Below are positions 39,992 through 49,190 of a stretch of 64,000 nt of DNA, one piece after another; positions within the stretch are counted from its first letter, which is position 1, and the number at the start of each line of letters is the position of its first letter. The notes beneath the pieces are model-generated. The model saw only the letters and a program-made list of their open reading frames with translations. It searched no databases and was not told the origin of the DNA. The stretch is from Arthrobacter sp. V1I9 (GTDB lineage: Bacteria > Actinomycetota > Actinomycetes > Actinomycetales > Micrococcaceae), in contig NZ_JAUSYU010000001.1 in the NCBI RefSeq assembly GCF_030817075.1, forward strand, positions 2,604,001 through 2,668,000. The letters run 5' to 3'. The position numbers and the translations under genes are program-made.

Positions 39992-41303
39992 ACGGGATGC
40001 CGCTGGCTGCCGGCCCTCTGGACTTGCCCACCAGTCCGGCCACGGCGAGAACCGTCACCAGGTAGGGCAGCATCGCCATGAATTGGCTCGGCACGGGGGT
40101 GCCGATGATGGTCACGATGCTTTGCAGGTTGTCTGCGAACCCGAACAGCAGCGCGGCGAAGAATGCGCCGATGGGGTTCCACCGGCCAAAGATCAGGGCA
40201 GCAAGCGCAATGAAGCCGCGGCCGCCGGAGATTTCTTTGGTGAAGCTGTCGATCGCCACGAGGGTGAAAAAGGACCCGCCGATGCCGGCGACGGCTCCGC
40301 CCAGGGTGACGTTCCAGAACCGGGTGGCGTTCACGTTGATGCCCAGGGTGTCGGCCGCCTGGGGGTGCTCGCCCACGGCGCGGACGCGCAGGCCCCACCG
40401 GGTCTTGAAGAGGCCTACCCAGACCACCAGGACCGCGATGTACATCAGGTACCCCACCAGCGATTGGCGGAACAGGATGGGCCCGATGATGGGGATGCTG
40501 GACAGGACGGGGATCTCGATGATGTCGAGGCCGGGAGGTGAATTGAACTGGTCGCTGTCCGCCTGCATGACCGTGCTGAAGAGGAAGCCGGTAACACCGG
40601 AGACCAGGACGTTCAGGACAACACCCACGATGATCTGGTTGACCAGGTATTTGATGCTGAACACCGCCAGCACCATGGACACCACGGCTCCGGCCACTGC
40701 GGCGGCCAACAGCCCGATGAAGGGGTTCTGCGTCATGCTGGCAACGATGGCGGCGGTGAAGGCGCCGCCCAGGAGCTGGCCCTCGATGGCGATGTTGACC
40801 ACGCCCACGCGCTCACACAGGACGCCGGACAACGAGCCGAACACAAGCGGGACGGCGAGGGTGACGGACCCGGCGATCAGCCCGGCCAGCGAGATGCTCG
40901 GGGTGCGGGCACCGCCCACCACCCAGATGAGGAAGGCGGCCACGAACAGGACGATGAAGGTAACTGTCAGCCAGCCGGGAGCCGGCCGGTCCTTGGTTTT
41001 CAGGTACACCGCATAGGCTGCGAGCCCCAGCAGCAGTACGGACAACACGATGCCGCCCGCGAACGCGTTCACGGCAAGGGCCGGCAACTGGAAAAAGTCT
41101 TCGCCCGTGGAGATGCCGAAACTGGCGGTCTGGTTGGGCGCCAGCAAACCGAAGAAGACCAGGGCGATCAGACCGAAGGCGGTGAGCAGGACAGGCGTCC
41201 GCCAGGTCACCGGCTTGGCGGAGATGGCGGCGGAGCGGGTGTCTTTGGAGGTGTCACCCGGCTGTGGGTTTCCGGGGCGGGGCGACGATAGTTTTGTGCT
41301 CAT
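39978..41303 (-). CDS. Nucleoside ABC transporter permease 2
   Basis: 441 residues with about ten helices. The core GSLSGVLCERVGVVNIAIEGQLLGGAFTAA near residue 210 is the EAA-like region of BMP-type nucleoside permeases (YufQ/NupQ class). GLRVRAVGEHPQAADTLGINV and GGSFFTLVAIDSF follow. The first 130 residues add two extra helices. ATG 41303 overlaps the stop of the first permease in ATGA. Confidence 0.9.
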   Translation of the reverse strand: MSTKLSSPRPGNPQPGDTSKDTRSAAISAKPVTWRTPVLLTAFGLIALVFFGLLAPNQTASFGISTGEDFFQLPALAVNAFAGGIVLSVLLLGLAAYAVYLKTKDRPAPGWLTVTFIVLFVAAFLIWVVGGARTPSISLAGLIAGSVTLAVPLVFGSLSGVLCERVGVVNIAIEGQLLGGAFTAAIVASMTQNPFIGLLAAAVAGAVVSMVLAVFSIKYLVNQIIVGVVLNVLVSGVTGFLFSTVMQADSDQFNSPPGLDIIEIPVLSSIPIIGPILFRQSLVGYLMYIAVLVVWVGLFKTRWGLRVRAVGEHPQAADTLGINVNATRFWNVTLGGAVAGIGGSFFTLVAIDSFTKEISGGRGFIALAALIFGRWNPIGAFFAALLFGFADNLQSIVTIIGTPVPSQFMAMLPYLVTVLAVAGLVGKSRGPAASGIPYVKG

Positions 41304-42673
41304 GCTGCACCTCCGGTTGTGGCTGCCTGGCGGGACCTGGCCGCACGGGCCGGCTTCTTGCGGCGGGGGTTCAGGCCAAAAACGGCCCGGACCAGCGGCG
41401 GAGCCGCAATAAAGAGGACGATCAGGGACTGGACCACCAGGACGATGTCGATCGGGGTTCCGGTCTGGATCTGCATCTGGACGGCTCCGGCGCGGAAGGC
41501 GCCGAACAGCAGGCCGGCAGCGAAGGTGCCCCACGGCGTCGAACGTCCCAGGAGGGCGACGGTGATCGCGTCGAATCCATAGGTGGCCGCCACGCCGTCC
41601 GTGAGGACTTTCTCCGTGCCGGCCACCTGGGCGACGCCGGACATACCCGCCAGGCCACCGGCAATGGCCATCACCAGGATGGTGGAGCGGGAAACGTTGA
41701 TGCCTGCGGTCTGGGCAGCCTTGGGGTTGGCGCCCACGGCACGGAACTCAAAGCCCACGGTGGATCGGTTCAGGAGCCACCACACCAGGACGGTGGCCGC
41801 GATGGCCAGGAGGAAGCCCAGGTGCAGCCGGTACTGCGTGCCGAAAATCTGCGGGTACACGGCGGTGGGGTCCAGGATGGGCGAAATGGGGTTCGTCTCT
41901 CCCGGCCGCTGGAAGGCTGGCGTGTTCAGCAGGTACCGCAGGAAGTACAGCGCGATGTAGTTGAACATGATGGTGAGGATGACTTCATGGGCGCCCGTCC
42001 GGGCTTTGAGCAGCCCCACAAGGCCGCCCCAGAAGGCACCGCCAATGATGCCGGCCACCAGGACCAGCAGCAAGTGCAGTCCCAGGGGCAGGTGGAGGGC
42101 GAAGCCTACCCAGGCGGCAAGGATGCCGGCCACGATGATCTGCCCCTGCGCGCCGATGTTGAACAGTCCCGCGCGGAAGGCAAGTGCCACGCCCAGGCCG
42201 GCTGTGATGAGCGGCGTGGCAATGGTGAGCGTTTCCATAAACGGTGCGAACTGGGCCGCGACGCTGTTGCCCCGGGGGTTGAAGACCGAACCTTGGAACA
42301 GGGCGATATAGGAGCGGGTGACGGCGTTCCACACAGCCGTCAGGAAATCGGTGGGGCGGGCGAAAATGTAGGTGGAGGTCGTGGCCACCTGCTTGTCCGT
42401 GCTCGCGATCAGGAGGCCGCCGATGATGAGCGCCAGCAGGACGGCCAGGACCGAGACCATGCCGCTCCCGGTAAAGATTTTGCGGAGCAGGGTGTCGGGG
42501 CCGCCCGGGAGCTGCCCGCTTTGGGCAGTGGCCGGAACCGCCGACGGTTCCATGGCGCCGCCGGCAGTATCAACGGATACGACGGCGGCTGTCTCCTCGG
42601 CAGCGGGGGCGGGTCGGTGCGCTTTGCTGCTGCCCTCTTCGGCTGCGTGCTTGGGTGGATGTTTGTCAGACAT
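41300..42673 (-). CDS. Nucleoside ABC transporter permease 1
   Basis: 457 residues. A hydrophilic N-terminus of about 60 residues precedes helices. Conserved segments are TLTIATPLITAGLGVALAFRAGLFNIGAQGQII near residue 150 and VGANPKAAQTAGINVSRST near 325 (YufP/NupP class). A basic C-terminal tail RRKKPARAARSRQ ends the protein. It overlaps the ATPase gene by 8 bases and the second permease by 4. Confidence 0.9.
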   Translation of the reverse strand: MSDKHPPKHAAEEGSSKAHRPAPAAEETAAVVSVDTAGGAMEPSAVPATAQSGQLPGGPDTLLRKIFTGSGMVSVLAVLLALIIGGLLIASTDKQVATTSTYIFARPTDFLTAVWNAVTRSYIALFQGSVFNPRGNSVAAQFAPFMETLTIATPLITAGLGVALAFRAGLFNIGAQGQIIVAGILAAWVGFALHLPLGLHLLLVLVAGIIGGAFWGGLVGLLKARTGAHEVILTIMFNYIALYFLRYLLNTPAFQRPGETNPISPILDPTAVYPQIFGTQYRLHLGFLLAIAATVLVWWLLNRSTVGFEFRAVGANPKAAQTAGINVSRSTILVMAIAGGLAGMSGVAQVAGTEKVLTDGVAATYGFDAITVALLGRSTPWGTFAAGLLFGAFRAGAVQMQIQTGTPIDIVLVVQSLIVLFIAAPPLVRAVFGLNPRRKKPARAARSRQAATTGGAA

Positions 42674-44246
42674 GGTCGCCTCCTTCGGCGTCGGAAGTGG
42701 AGGCTGCGGCAGCGGCGGGCGCCTGCCCTGTGGTATGCGCGTGTTCCTCCGGCGGTATGCCCGCCATCATGAGGCCCAGGACGTCACGGCTGGTGCCGCC
42801 CGGAACAACGCCCACCAGCTTGCCCTTGTAGATCACCGCGATGCGGTCTGCCAGTTCCATCACCTCGTCCAGCTCGGTGGAGATGATCATCACCGGAGTG
42901 CCCTGGTCCCGTTCCGCCACGATCCTGCGGTGCAGGAACTCGATGGAGCCCACGTCCACGCCGCGGGTTGGCTGGGAGGCGATGAACAGGCGCAGCGGGC
43001 GGGAGAGTTCGCGCGCCATGACCAATTTCTGCTGGTTGCCGCCGGACAACGTACCTGCGGCGGCTGCGGCGGAGGGCGTCCGGACGTCGAATTCGCCGAT
43101 GCGGGCCTTGGCGTTCTCCAGGATCTTCGCCGGGCTCATGCTGATGCCCTTCGCGAAGGGAGGCTTGTCGTAAAGGTCCAGGACCAAGTTCTCGGCCACT
43201 GAGAACGTGCCCACCAGACCGTCCACCTTGCGGTCTTCCGGAACGAACCCGACGCCGGCGTGCAGGACTTCCTTGACGGACCGGCCCAGCAGTTCCTTGC
43301 CGTCGAGCCTGATGGAGCCGGAGACCCTGTCCTGGAGGCCAAGGATTGCTTCGGTGAGTTCGGTTTGGCCGTTGCCCTGGACGCCTGCCACGGCGAGGAT
43401 CTCGCCGCGGGCAATGTCGAAGCTGAGCCCGTCCACCACATGCTGGCCGTTGGAAGCGATGACTGTGAGGTCCCGGACTTCGAAGGTTTTCTCCTTCGGC
43501 TGTGCGGGTGCTTTGTCGAGGGTCAGGCTGACGGCGCGTCCCACCATCATCGAGGCGAGTTCGGCTGTTGGGGCAGCGGGATCGGCAGTTCCCACCACCT
43601 TGCCGCGCCTGATCACGGTGATGGTGTCCGAAACTTCCTTTACTTCGCGCAGCTTGTGCGAGATGAAGACGATGGACGTGCCGCCGGCCTTGAGCTGGCG
43701 CATGATGTCCAGCAGTTCGTCGGTTTCCTGGGGTGTCAGGACCGCGGTGGGTTCGTCGAGGATCAGGACCTTGGCGTTGCGTACCAGCGCCTTGATGATT
43801 TCGACGCGCTGCTGGACGCCCACGGGCAGGTCCTCCACCAGGGCGTCCGGATCGACGTCGAAGCCGTACTGGTCCGAGATTTCCTTGATCCGGCGGCGCG
43901 TCTCTTCCAGGTTGAGGAAACCGGCGGCCTTGGTGGGTTCTGCACCGAGCGCCACGTTCTCGGCCACCGTGAAGACGGGGACCAGCATGAAGTGCTGGTG
44001 CACCATCCCGATCCCGGCCGCCATTGCATCGCCGGGTCCGCGGAAGGCCACCGCTTTGTCGTCTACGAGGATTTCGCCCCCGGACGGCTCGTAGAGGCCG
44101 TACAGCACATTCATCAGGGTCGATTTTCCGGCCCCGTTCTCGCCGAGCAGACAATGTATTTGTCCGGGCTCAACCACCACGTCGATGTGGTCGTTGGCGA
44201 GCAGGGTTCCGAAGCGTTTAGTGATCCCTCTGAGTTCAAGTTTCAA
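42666..44246 (-). CDS. Nucleoside ABC transporter ATPase (double cassette)
   Basis: 526 residues with two ABC domains, as in ribose- and BMP-linked systems. The first has Walker A GENGAGKSTLMNVL near residue 38 and Walker B VLILDEPTAVLTPQE; the second has the degenerate GVQGNGQTELTEAI near 290 and signature LSGGNQQKLVMARELSRP near 405. The start is uncertain: TTG 44246 gives MKLELRGITKRFG, the family N-terminus, but the ribosome site is weak. A hairpin separates it from the binding-protein gene. Confidence 0.9.
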   Translation of the reverse strand: MKLELRGITKRFGTLLANDHIDVVVEPGQIHCLLGENGAGKSTLMNVLYGLYEPSGGEILVDDKAVAFRGPGDAMAAGIGMVHQHFMLVPVFTVAENVALGAEPTKAAGFLNLEETRRRIKEISDQYGFDVDPDALVEDLPVGVQQRVEIIKALVRNAKVLILDEPTAVLTPQETDELLDIMRQLKAGGTSIVFISHKLREVKEVSDTITVIRRGKVVGTADPAAPTAELASMMVGRAVSLTLDKAPAQPKEKTFEVRDLTVIASNGQHVVDGLSFDIARGEILAVAGVQGNGQTELTEAILGLQDRVSGSIRLDGKELLGRSVKEVLHAGVGFVPEDRKVDGLVGTFSVAENLVLDLYDKPPFAKGISMSPAKILENAKARIGEFDVRTPSAAAAAGTLSGGNQQKLVMARELSRPLRLFIASQPTRGVDVGSIEFLHRRIVAERDQGTPVMIISTELDEVMELADRIAVIYKGKLVGVVPGGTSRDVLGLMMAGIPPEEHAHTTGQAPAAAAASTSDAEGGDHV

Positions 44247-44370
44247 AACTCTGACCAATCTCGAAGCGTCCAGTGATCGACCGGACGGGATATGTGGCTG
44301 CAGCACCAGCCTAGTGGGTGCAGTCCTGGGATGAGCGGGCGGTGGCCCGAAAGAGGAAGTCCACAGCAAA

Positions 44371-44416
44371 AAGCGCCACCGCCCGGCCAGTCATTGACCA
44401 ACCGGGGGTGGCGCTT
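44371..44416 (-). terminator. Hairpin between the BMP lipoprotein and ATPase genes
   Basis: Arms AAGCGCCACC.../...GGTGGCGCTT (44371-44386, 44402-44416). On the minus strand it is followed by TTTTTGC, a good intrinsic terminator. It probably lets only part of transcription pass into the transporter genes. Confidence 0.8.
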
Positions 44417-44426
44417 CAGATGCGGG

Positions 44427-45536
44427 TCAGGCCTTGGGGCTGGCGGCGGACTCCACCTTCAGCTTGCCGTCAACGATGTCCTTCTTGATCTGCTCAAGTT
44501 CGGTCTTCAGCTCCGCAGGGACCTGGGACTCGAGATCGTGGAACGGGGCCAGCTGCACGCCTTCGTTGGCGAGGGTGCCGACGTACGGGGTGTTGCTGAA
44601 CTTACCTTCCTTGTCCTCCTTGACCACGGTCTCCACGGCGTCGCCCATCTGCTTCATGACAGAGGACAGCATGATGTCCTTGTAGTCAGGGGCCGTGAGG
44701 TAGCCGTCGGAATCAACCCAGATCAGCTTGACGTCCTTGCCCGCATCCTTGGCTTCGCTCAGCGCGGCACCGGCGCCCTTGCCCACCGGGCCGGCCACCG
44801 GCATCACGATGTCGGCGCCCTGGTCCAGGAAGTTCTGGGTCAACTGCTTGCCCACGTCCTGCTTTTCGAAGTCGCCCGTGAAGCTGCCGTCCTGGGCGGC
44901 CTTGTTCCAGCCAAGGAGCTTGACGTTCTTGCCCTTTTGCTCGTTGTAGTACTTCACGCCGTCGGCATAGCCGTCCATAAAGATAGTGACGGTGGGAATC
45001 TTGATGCCGCCGAACGTGGCCACGGTTCCGGTCTTGGTGGTTCCTGCGGCGAGGTAGCCGGCGAGGAAAGCAGCCTGGGCTGTGTCGTAGATGATCGGCT
45101 TGACGTTGCTGATAGGTGTTTCGTAGCCGAAGTCGATGATGGCGAAATGGCTGTCCGGGTTGGCCGTTGCCTGTGCCTTGGTGGCGTCGCCCAGGAGGAA
45201 GCCAACGGTGACGGTCAGGTTGCAGCCTGCGGTGACCATGGCGCGCAGGTTGGGCTCAAAGTCGTTGTTGGTCTTGGACTCAACCTGGTTGACCTTGATG
45301 CCGAGGTCGGCTTCAGCCTTTTTCAAGCCCTCATAGGAGGACTGGTTGAAGGACTGGTCGTCGAATCCACCGGAGTCGGAAACGATGCAGCCGGTGTAGT
45401 CGGTGACCCCGGCGGTCGAAGTGCTTCCGGCTTCGGGCGCTGCGCCGCAGGCGGTCAACAGAAGGGCCGAGGCACTGACGGTAGCCAGGCCGGCCATTGA
45501 ACCGCGCTTGAATTGTGCACGCAGTGATGTCTTCAA
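44427..45536 (-). CDS. BMP family nucleoside-binding lipoprotein
   Basis: 369 residues. A lipoprotein signal ends LLLTACGAA with the lipobox Cys near residue 30. The mature part has DYTGCIVSDSGGFDDQSFNQSSYEGLKKAE, the BmpA/Med family opening, and later GFLLGDATKAQATANPDSHFAIIDFGY. It should bind nucleosides outside the membrane for the ABC transporter encoded downstream. The start is TTG 45536, four bases after GGAGG. Confidence 0.92.
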   Translation of the reverse strand: MKTSLRAQFKRGSMAGLATVSASALLLTACGAAPEAGSTSTAGVTDYTGCIVSDSGGFDDQSFNQSSYEGLKKAEADLGIKVNQVESKTNNDFEPNLRAMVTAGCNLTVTVGFLLGDATKAQATANPDSHFAIIDFGYETPISNVKPIIYDTAQAAFLAGYLAAGTTKTGTVATFGGIKIPTVTIFMDGYADGVKYYNEQKGKNVKLLGWNKAAQDGSFTGDFEKQDVGKQLTQNFLDQGADIVMPVAGPVGKGAGAALSEAKDAGKDVKLIWVDSDGYLTAPDYKDIMLSSVMKQMGDAVETVVKEDKEGKFSNTPYVGTLANEGVQLAPFHDLESQVPAELKTELEQIKKDIVDGKLKVESAASPKA

Positions 45537-45731
45537 TTTTCCTCCAGGATGAAGAGAGTGGCGCTACGGCTGGAATTCAATGAGTGTCCGTTTCTGCACT
45601 GAAATTCTGTTTTCACTGAGGTCCGCAGCACTGCGCCGGAGCGCACTGATGCCACCTACTTTAGTGGCCTGCACCACGTCCCAATAGCACAGCGGGACTT
45701 GTTCCCGGAGATTGTTTACAAGTTGTTACCA
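45537..45731 (-). other. Upstream region of the BMP operon
   Basis: About 195 bases that must hold the promoter for the long nucleoside operon. I see no clear consensus pair or palindrome; the DNA is slightly less GC-rich near 45700-45725. Confidence 0.4.
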
Positions 45732-45774
45732 ACCAGTACGGGTGCCGCGTCCGGAGTGCGGCGCCCGTACTGGT
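45732..45774 (-). terminator. Hairpin behind the oxidoreductase gene
   Basis: Inverted repeat ACCAGTACGGG.../...CCCGTACTGGT with GCCGC/GCGGC inside. No long T-run. It lies between the oxidoreductase stop and the BMP promoter region. Confidence 0.5.
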
Positions 45775-45782
45775 CCGGCTGG

Positions 45783-46814
45783 TTACTGCCCAGGCTGGAG
45801 GCGGACCAGCATCTTGCCGGTGTTGGCTCCGTCAAGCAGGTCCATAAAGGCCTGCGCGGCGTTCTCGAGCCCGTCAACGATTGTTTCGTCGTACTGCACG
45901 GTGCCATCAGCCAGCCACCCGGCCATTTTCGAGGCAAATTCGGCGGCGTGCTGCCGCTGGCCGCCCACCAGGAAACCTTTCAGGGTGAGTTGCTTGCCGA
46001 TGGCCAGCATCAGGTTGTGCGGTGCAGGCGTCGGCTCCGTCGAGTTGTACTGCGCAATGGCTCCGCACATCGCCACCCGGCCCCCGACATTCAGGGTGGC
46101 CAACGCTGCCTCGAGGTGCTCGCCACCCACGTTGTCGAAGTAGACGTCGATACCGCCGGGGCCGGCTGCTTCCTCCAGCTGCCCGCGCACGGGACCGTCG
46201 TGGTAGTCGAAGGCGGCGTCAAAGCCGAGCTCAAGAAGCCGGGCCACCTTGGCGGGTGAGCCTGCGGAGCCGATCACGCGGGAGGCGCCCATCGCCTTGG
46301 CGATCTGGCCCACCAACGAACCCACTGCCCCTGCGGCACCGGAGACGAACACGGCGTCGCCGGTTTTGAAACCGGCAACCTTCAGCAGTCCGGCGTATGC
46401 GGTAAGCCCGGTCATGCCCAGGGCGCTGAGGAACGCGGACGCGGGGGCGAGATCTGTGCGGGCAGGCTGGGCAACGCCGCCATCCACTACTGCGTACTCG
46501 CGCCAGCCGAGGCTGTGCACCACAACGTCACCTTCCTGGTGTTCCGGGGATCGGGACGCGATCACGTCACCCACGGCGCCGCCGTCGAGCGCTCTGTCCA
46601 GCGCGAACGGCGCGGAGTATGACTTGACATCGTTCATGCGTCCGCGCATGTAGGGGTCCACGGACATGTAGAGGTTCCGGACCAGGATCTGGCCGTCCCC
46701 CAGCTCGGGCAGCGGCGACTCGGCAAGCCGAAAGTTGCCCGCCACGGGGCGCCCCACCGGGCGGGAGGCCAATTGGATTTCGCGGGTGGCGGCGGGGAGG
46801 GTTCCAAGGCTCAC
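45783..46814 (-). CDS. NADP-dependent zinc-free MDR oxidoreductase (CurA/YncB-like)
   Basis: 343-residue medium-chain reductase of the leukotriene B4 12-hydroxydehydrogenase / curcumin reductase group, which reduces enones with NADPH. Features: NLYMSVDPYMRGRMND near residue 48, GMTGLTAYAGL near 133, nucleotide loop SGAAGAVGSLVGQIAK near 157 and DVYFDNVGG near 225. It overlaps the ohr stop by 4 bases, so it is the third gene of the ohrR operon and may clear electrophiles made by lipid peroxidation. Confidence 0.9.
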   Translation of the reverse strand: MSLGTLPAATREIQLASRPVGRPVAGNFRLAESPLPELGDGQILVRNLYMSVDPYMRGRMNDVKSYSAPFALDRALDGGAVGDVIASRSPEHQEGDVVVHSLGWREYAVVDGGVAQPARTDLAPASAFLSALGMTGLTAYAGLLKVAGFKTGDAVFVSGAAGAVGSLVGQIAKAMGASRVIGSAGSPAKVARLLELGFDAAFDYHDGPVRGQLEEAAGPGGIDVYFDNVGGEHLEAALATLNVGGRVAMCGAIAQYNSTEPTPAPHNLMLAIGKQLTLKGFLVGGQRQHAAEFASKMAGWLADGTVQYDETIVDGLENAAQAFMDLLDGANTGKMLVRLQPGQ

Positions 46815-47239
46815 GCGGCGAACTCCATGATCCTGATATCCACGGTGATGTTTCCCCGAGTGGCGCTGGAGTACGGGCAGACCTGGTGTGCCTTGGCAAC
46901 CAGTGCCTCTGCCGCGGCCAGATCCAGAGCGGGCAGCGCGATTTCCAGTTCCACGGCAAGACCGAAGCCGGCCCCGTCCAGCTGGCCGAGGTGGACTTTG
47001 GCAGCTACCGCCGAGTCTGTCAGGTCGGCCCTTTCCTTGCGGCCCACCAGGCGGAGCGCGGAGTGGAAGCAGGCTGCATAGCCGGCGGCGAAGAGCTGCT
47101 CGGGGTTGGTTCCCTGCCCGTCTCCGCCCAGTTCCACGGGGCTGGAGAGGGTGACGTCCAGCTTGCCGTCATTAGAGCGCGCATTGCCGTCGCGTCCTTC
47201 GCCCGAGGCGAGCGCCTCGGCAGTGTAAAGAGGTTTCAT
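46811..47239 (-). CDS. ohr: Organic hydroperoxide resistance protein Ohr
   Basis: 142-residue thiol peroxidase of the Ohr/OsmC family. The two catalytic cysteines are in AACFHSAL near residue 56 and QVCPYSSATRGN near 120, with NPEQLFAAGYA before the first. It reduces organic hydroperoxides, using lipoylated proteins in known cases. It lies 47 bases behind ohrR on the same strand. Confidence 0.96.
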   Translation of the reverse strand: MKPLYTAEALASGEGRDGNARSNDGKLDVTLSSPVELGGDGQGTNPEQLFAAGYAACFHSALRLVGRKERADLTDSAVAAKVHLGQLDGAGFGLAVELEIALPALDLAAAEALVAKAHQVCPYSSATRGNITVDIRIMEFAA

Positions 47240-47286
47240 GGTGTATCCGTCCTGTTCTGAGGCTGAAAACTTCCGGGCCGATGCTG

Positions 47287-47721
47287 TCAGTGGCTGTTAT
47301 GGAGGGCGGCAGTCAGCCGGCCCAGGGTGTGGTGGAGCTGGTCGAGCTCCTCGGGCGTCAGCCCTGCCGCCTCGGCCAGCCGTTTGGGGATGGCGCTGGC
47401 TTTTCCGCTGAGTTGCCGTCCGGCGGCCGTCAGGTGGATGGCCACGCGACGCTCATCCTCACCGGACCTGCGGCGTTCCACCAGGCCCAGTGACTCCAGG
47501 CGCTTCAGCAGGGGCGAGAGCGTGCCGGAGTCGAGTCCGAGCTCCTCGCCCAGTTCCTTCACGCCCCGCGGCTCGTTTTCCCAGAGCACCAGCATCACCA
47601 GGTACTGGGGATAGGTCAGCCCGAGCTCGTCAAGGACAGGCCGGTAGACGGCAGTCGCGGCGCGGGAGGCCGAGTAGAGCGCGAAGCACACCTGGCGGTT
47701 CAGCCGTGGAGCATCAGTCAT
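47287..47721 (-). CDS. ohrR: MarR family regulator OhrR
   Basis: 144-residue winged-helix repressor. The sensing cysteine is in RQVCFALYSASRA near residue 11, the hallmark of OhrR, and DELGLTYPQYLVMLVLWE follows with the tyrosines that assist sensing. The DNA-binding part is ELGEELGLDSGTLSPLLKRLE then the wing RRSGEDERRVAIHLT. It heads ohrR-ohr-oxidoreductase and should repress all three until its cysteine is oxidised. Confidence 0.93.
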   Translation of the reverse strand: MTDAPRLNRQVCFALYSASRAATAVYRPVLDELGLTYPQYLVMLVLWENEPRGVKELGEELGLDSGTLSPLLKRLESLGLVERRRSGEDERRVAIHLTAAGRQLSGKASAIPKRLAEAAGLTPEELDQLHHTLGRLTAALHNSH

Positions 47722-47740
47722 AAGAACATCCTAGGGCCCA

Positions 47741-47760
47741 ATTCAATTGTGCACAACTTA
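47741..47760. promoter_or_regulatory. Candidate OhrR box
   Basis: TTGTGCACAA at 47747-47756 is a perfect 10-base palindrome, extended imperfectly to both sides as CAATTGTGCACAACTT. It lies 26 bases upstream of ohrR. Its AT-rich flanks and position fit autoregulation. Confidence 0.55.
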
Positions 47761-47904
47761 CAATACGCCGCCTACAGCCAGGCCGGGTTGGACGTTGCGG
47801 GACGGTGCCATGGAAACAGCCCTGATTGCGCAGGGACTGCACTGGCGCAGCGAGGCCGGGCTTCAGTCCGCAGCCTCGTACGACGGCGTCCCGCGCCCTT
47901 GGCC

Positions 47905-49104
47905 CTAAAGGTCGCGGATGGTGCGCAGCGCCGCTGCTGTGAGGACCCGGATGCCGAGCCCCAGGGCGCGTTCGTCCAGGATGTAGTCGCCCCGGTGGAG
48001 GTCGTATTCCTCGCCGCCGGGGGTCTTGGTTCCAAGCCGCATCATGGCGCCCGGGAGCTCGGCCAGGAACCAGGCGAAGTCCTCCCCGCCCATGGACTGC
48101 GGCGTCAGCACCACGGCGCTTTCGCCGATTTCGGCGCGGGCAGACGCTTCGATGATGGCCGTCTCATGCTCGGAGTTCACCACCGGGGGCACTCCCCTAG
48201 TGTGCTCGAGGCGCACGTCAACGCCGTACGGGGCAGCCACCTGGTGGACCACCTCATCCAGCAGCTCCCCGGCGGCGTGCCACGCCTCGCGGTCCAGGCA
48301 GCGCATGGTCCCTGCCATATAGCCGGTTCCCGGAATGGCGTTCGGTGCCGAGCCGGCGGAGATCTGGCCCCACACCACCGAAACTCCGCTGCGGACGTCC
48401 ACGCGCCGGGACAGGACGGCGGGAACATTGACGGCGATCTGGGCCAGGGCGAAGACGAGGTCCTCGGTCAGGTGCGGGCGGGACGTGTGGCCGCCGCGGC
48501 CGGAAAGTTCGATCCGGATGGTGTCCGAGGCCGAGGTGATGGCGCCGATGCGGGTACCGATCTTGCCCACTTCGATGCGCGGATCGCAGTGCAGGGCAAG
48601 GATCCGGGGAACGCCGTCCAGAACGCCCTGCTCGATGCACGAGTGGGCGCCGCCGGGCATGGTTTCCTCTGCGGGCTGGAAGATGATGCGGACGGTGGCG
48701 CCGAGGGGCTCCTCCAGGTGCATCCGGTGCAGCACCAGGGCAATGCCCAGCATGGTGGTGGTATGGACGTCGTGGCCGCACGCGTGGGTGACGCCATGGT
48801 TCTTCGAGGCGAAGAGCAGGCCCGTTTCCTCGATGATGGGCAGGGCATCAATATCACCACGTAGCGCGGTGGCGATGGGGCCTTCACCCACATCCACGGT
48901 GAGTCCGGTGCCGTCCAGCCGGCGCGGATTGAGGCCCGCGGCTTCGAGCCTGTCGGCCAGCTTGTCCGTAGTGCGGAATTCCTTGAAGGACAGTTCCGGG
49001 TGCGCATGCAGGTCCCGGCGGAAATCGATCAGTTCCGGCAGGAGCGGCTCAAGCCAGGGAGCCACCAGCGCGGTGGGCTCGGCTTCCGTAGTGTAATTGC
49101 GCAC
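47905..49104 (-). CDS. M20 family amidohydrolase
   Basis: 399-residue metal-dependent amidohydrolase of the hippurate hydrolase / N-acyl-amino-acid hydrolase group. Motifs: FRRDLHAHPELSFKEF near residue 28, ALRGDIDALPI near 78, THACGHDVHTT near 106 (metal ligands Cys, His), and FQPAEETMPGGAHSCIEQG near 137. MGGEDFAWFLAELPGAMMRLG near 340 supplies the last ligand. The substrate is not known. It is monocistronic. Confidence 0.92.
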   Translation of the reverse strand: MRNYTTEAEPTALVAPWLEPLLPELIDFRRDLHAHPELSFKEFRTTDKLADRLEAAGLNPRRLDGTGLTVDVGEGPIATALRGDIDALPIIEETGLLFASKNHGVTHACGHDVHTTTMLGIALVLHRMHLEEPLGATVRIIFQPAEETMPGGAHSCIEQGVLDGVPRILALHCDPRIEVGKIGTRIGAITSASDTIRIELSGRGGHTSRPHLTEDLVFALAQIAVNVPAVLSRRVDVRSGVSVVWGQISAGSAPNAIPGTGYMAGTMRCLDREAWHAAGELLDEVVHQVAAPYGVDVRLEHTRGVPPVVNSEHETAIIEASARAEIGESAVVLTPQSMGGEDFAWFLAELPGAMMRLGTKTPGGEEYDLHRGDYILDERALGLGIRVLTAAALRTIRDL

Positions 49105-49190
49105 TGGTTCACTCTAGCGAGGGTCGCTGGAATACGGGCCATTGCGGTCCCCGCGTTACATCCGGGAACCGCGACGGCAGAAACGGCGCC

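Noticed and set aside
41264..42772. Long plus-strand frame opposite the nucleoside permease
   Set aside because: Gln/Gly/Arg-rich shadow of the permease gene, no ribosome site.
42666..44369. Longer start for the nucleoside ATPase
   Set aside because: The first 41 codons have Pro/Arg-rich shadow composition and no ribosome site; the domain starts at KLELRGITKRFG.
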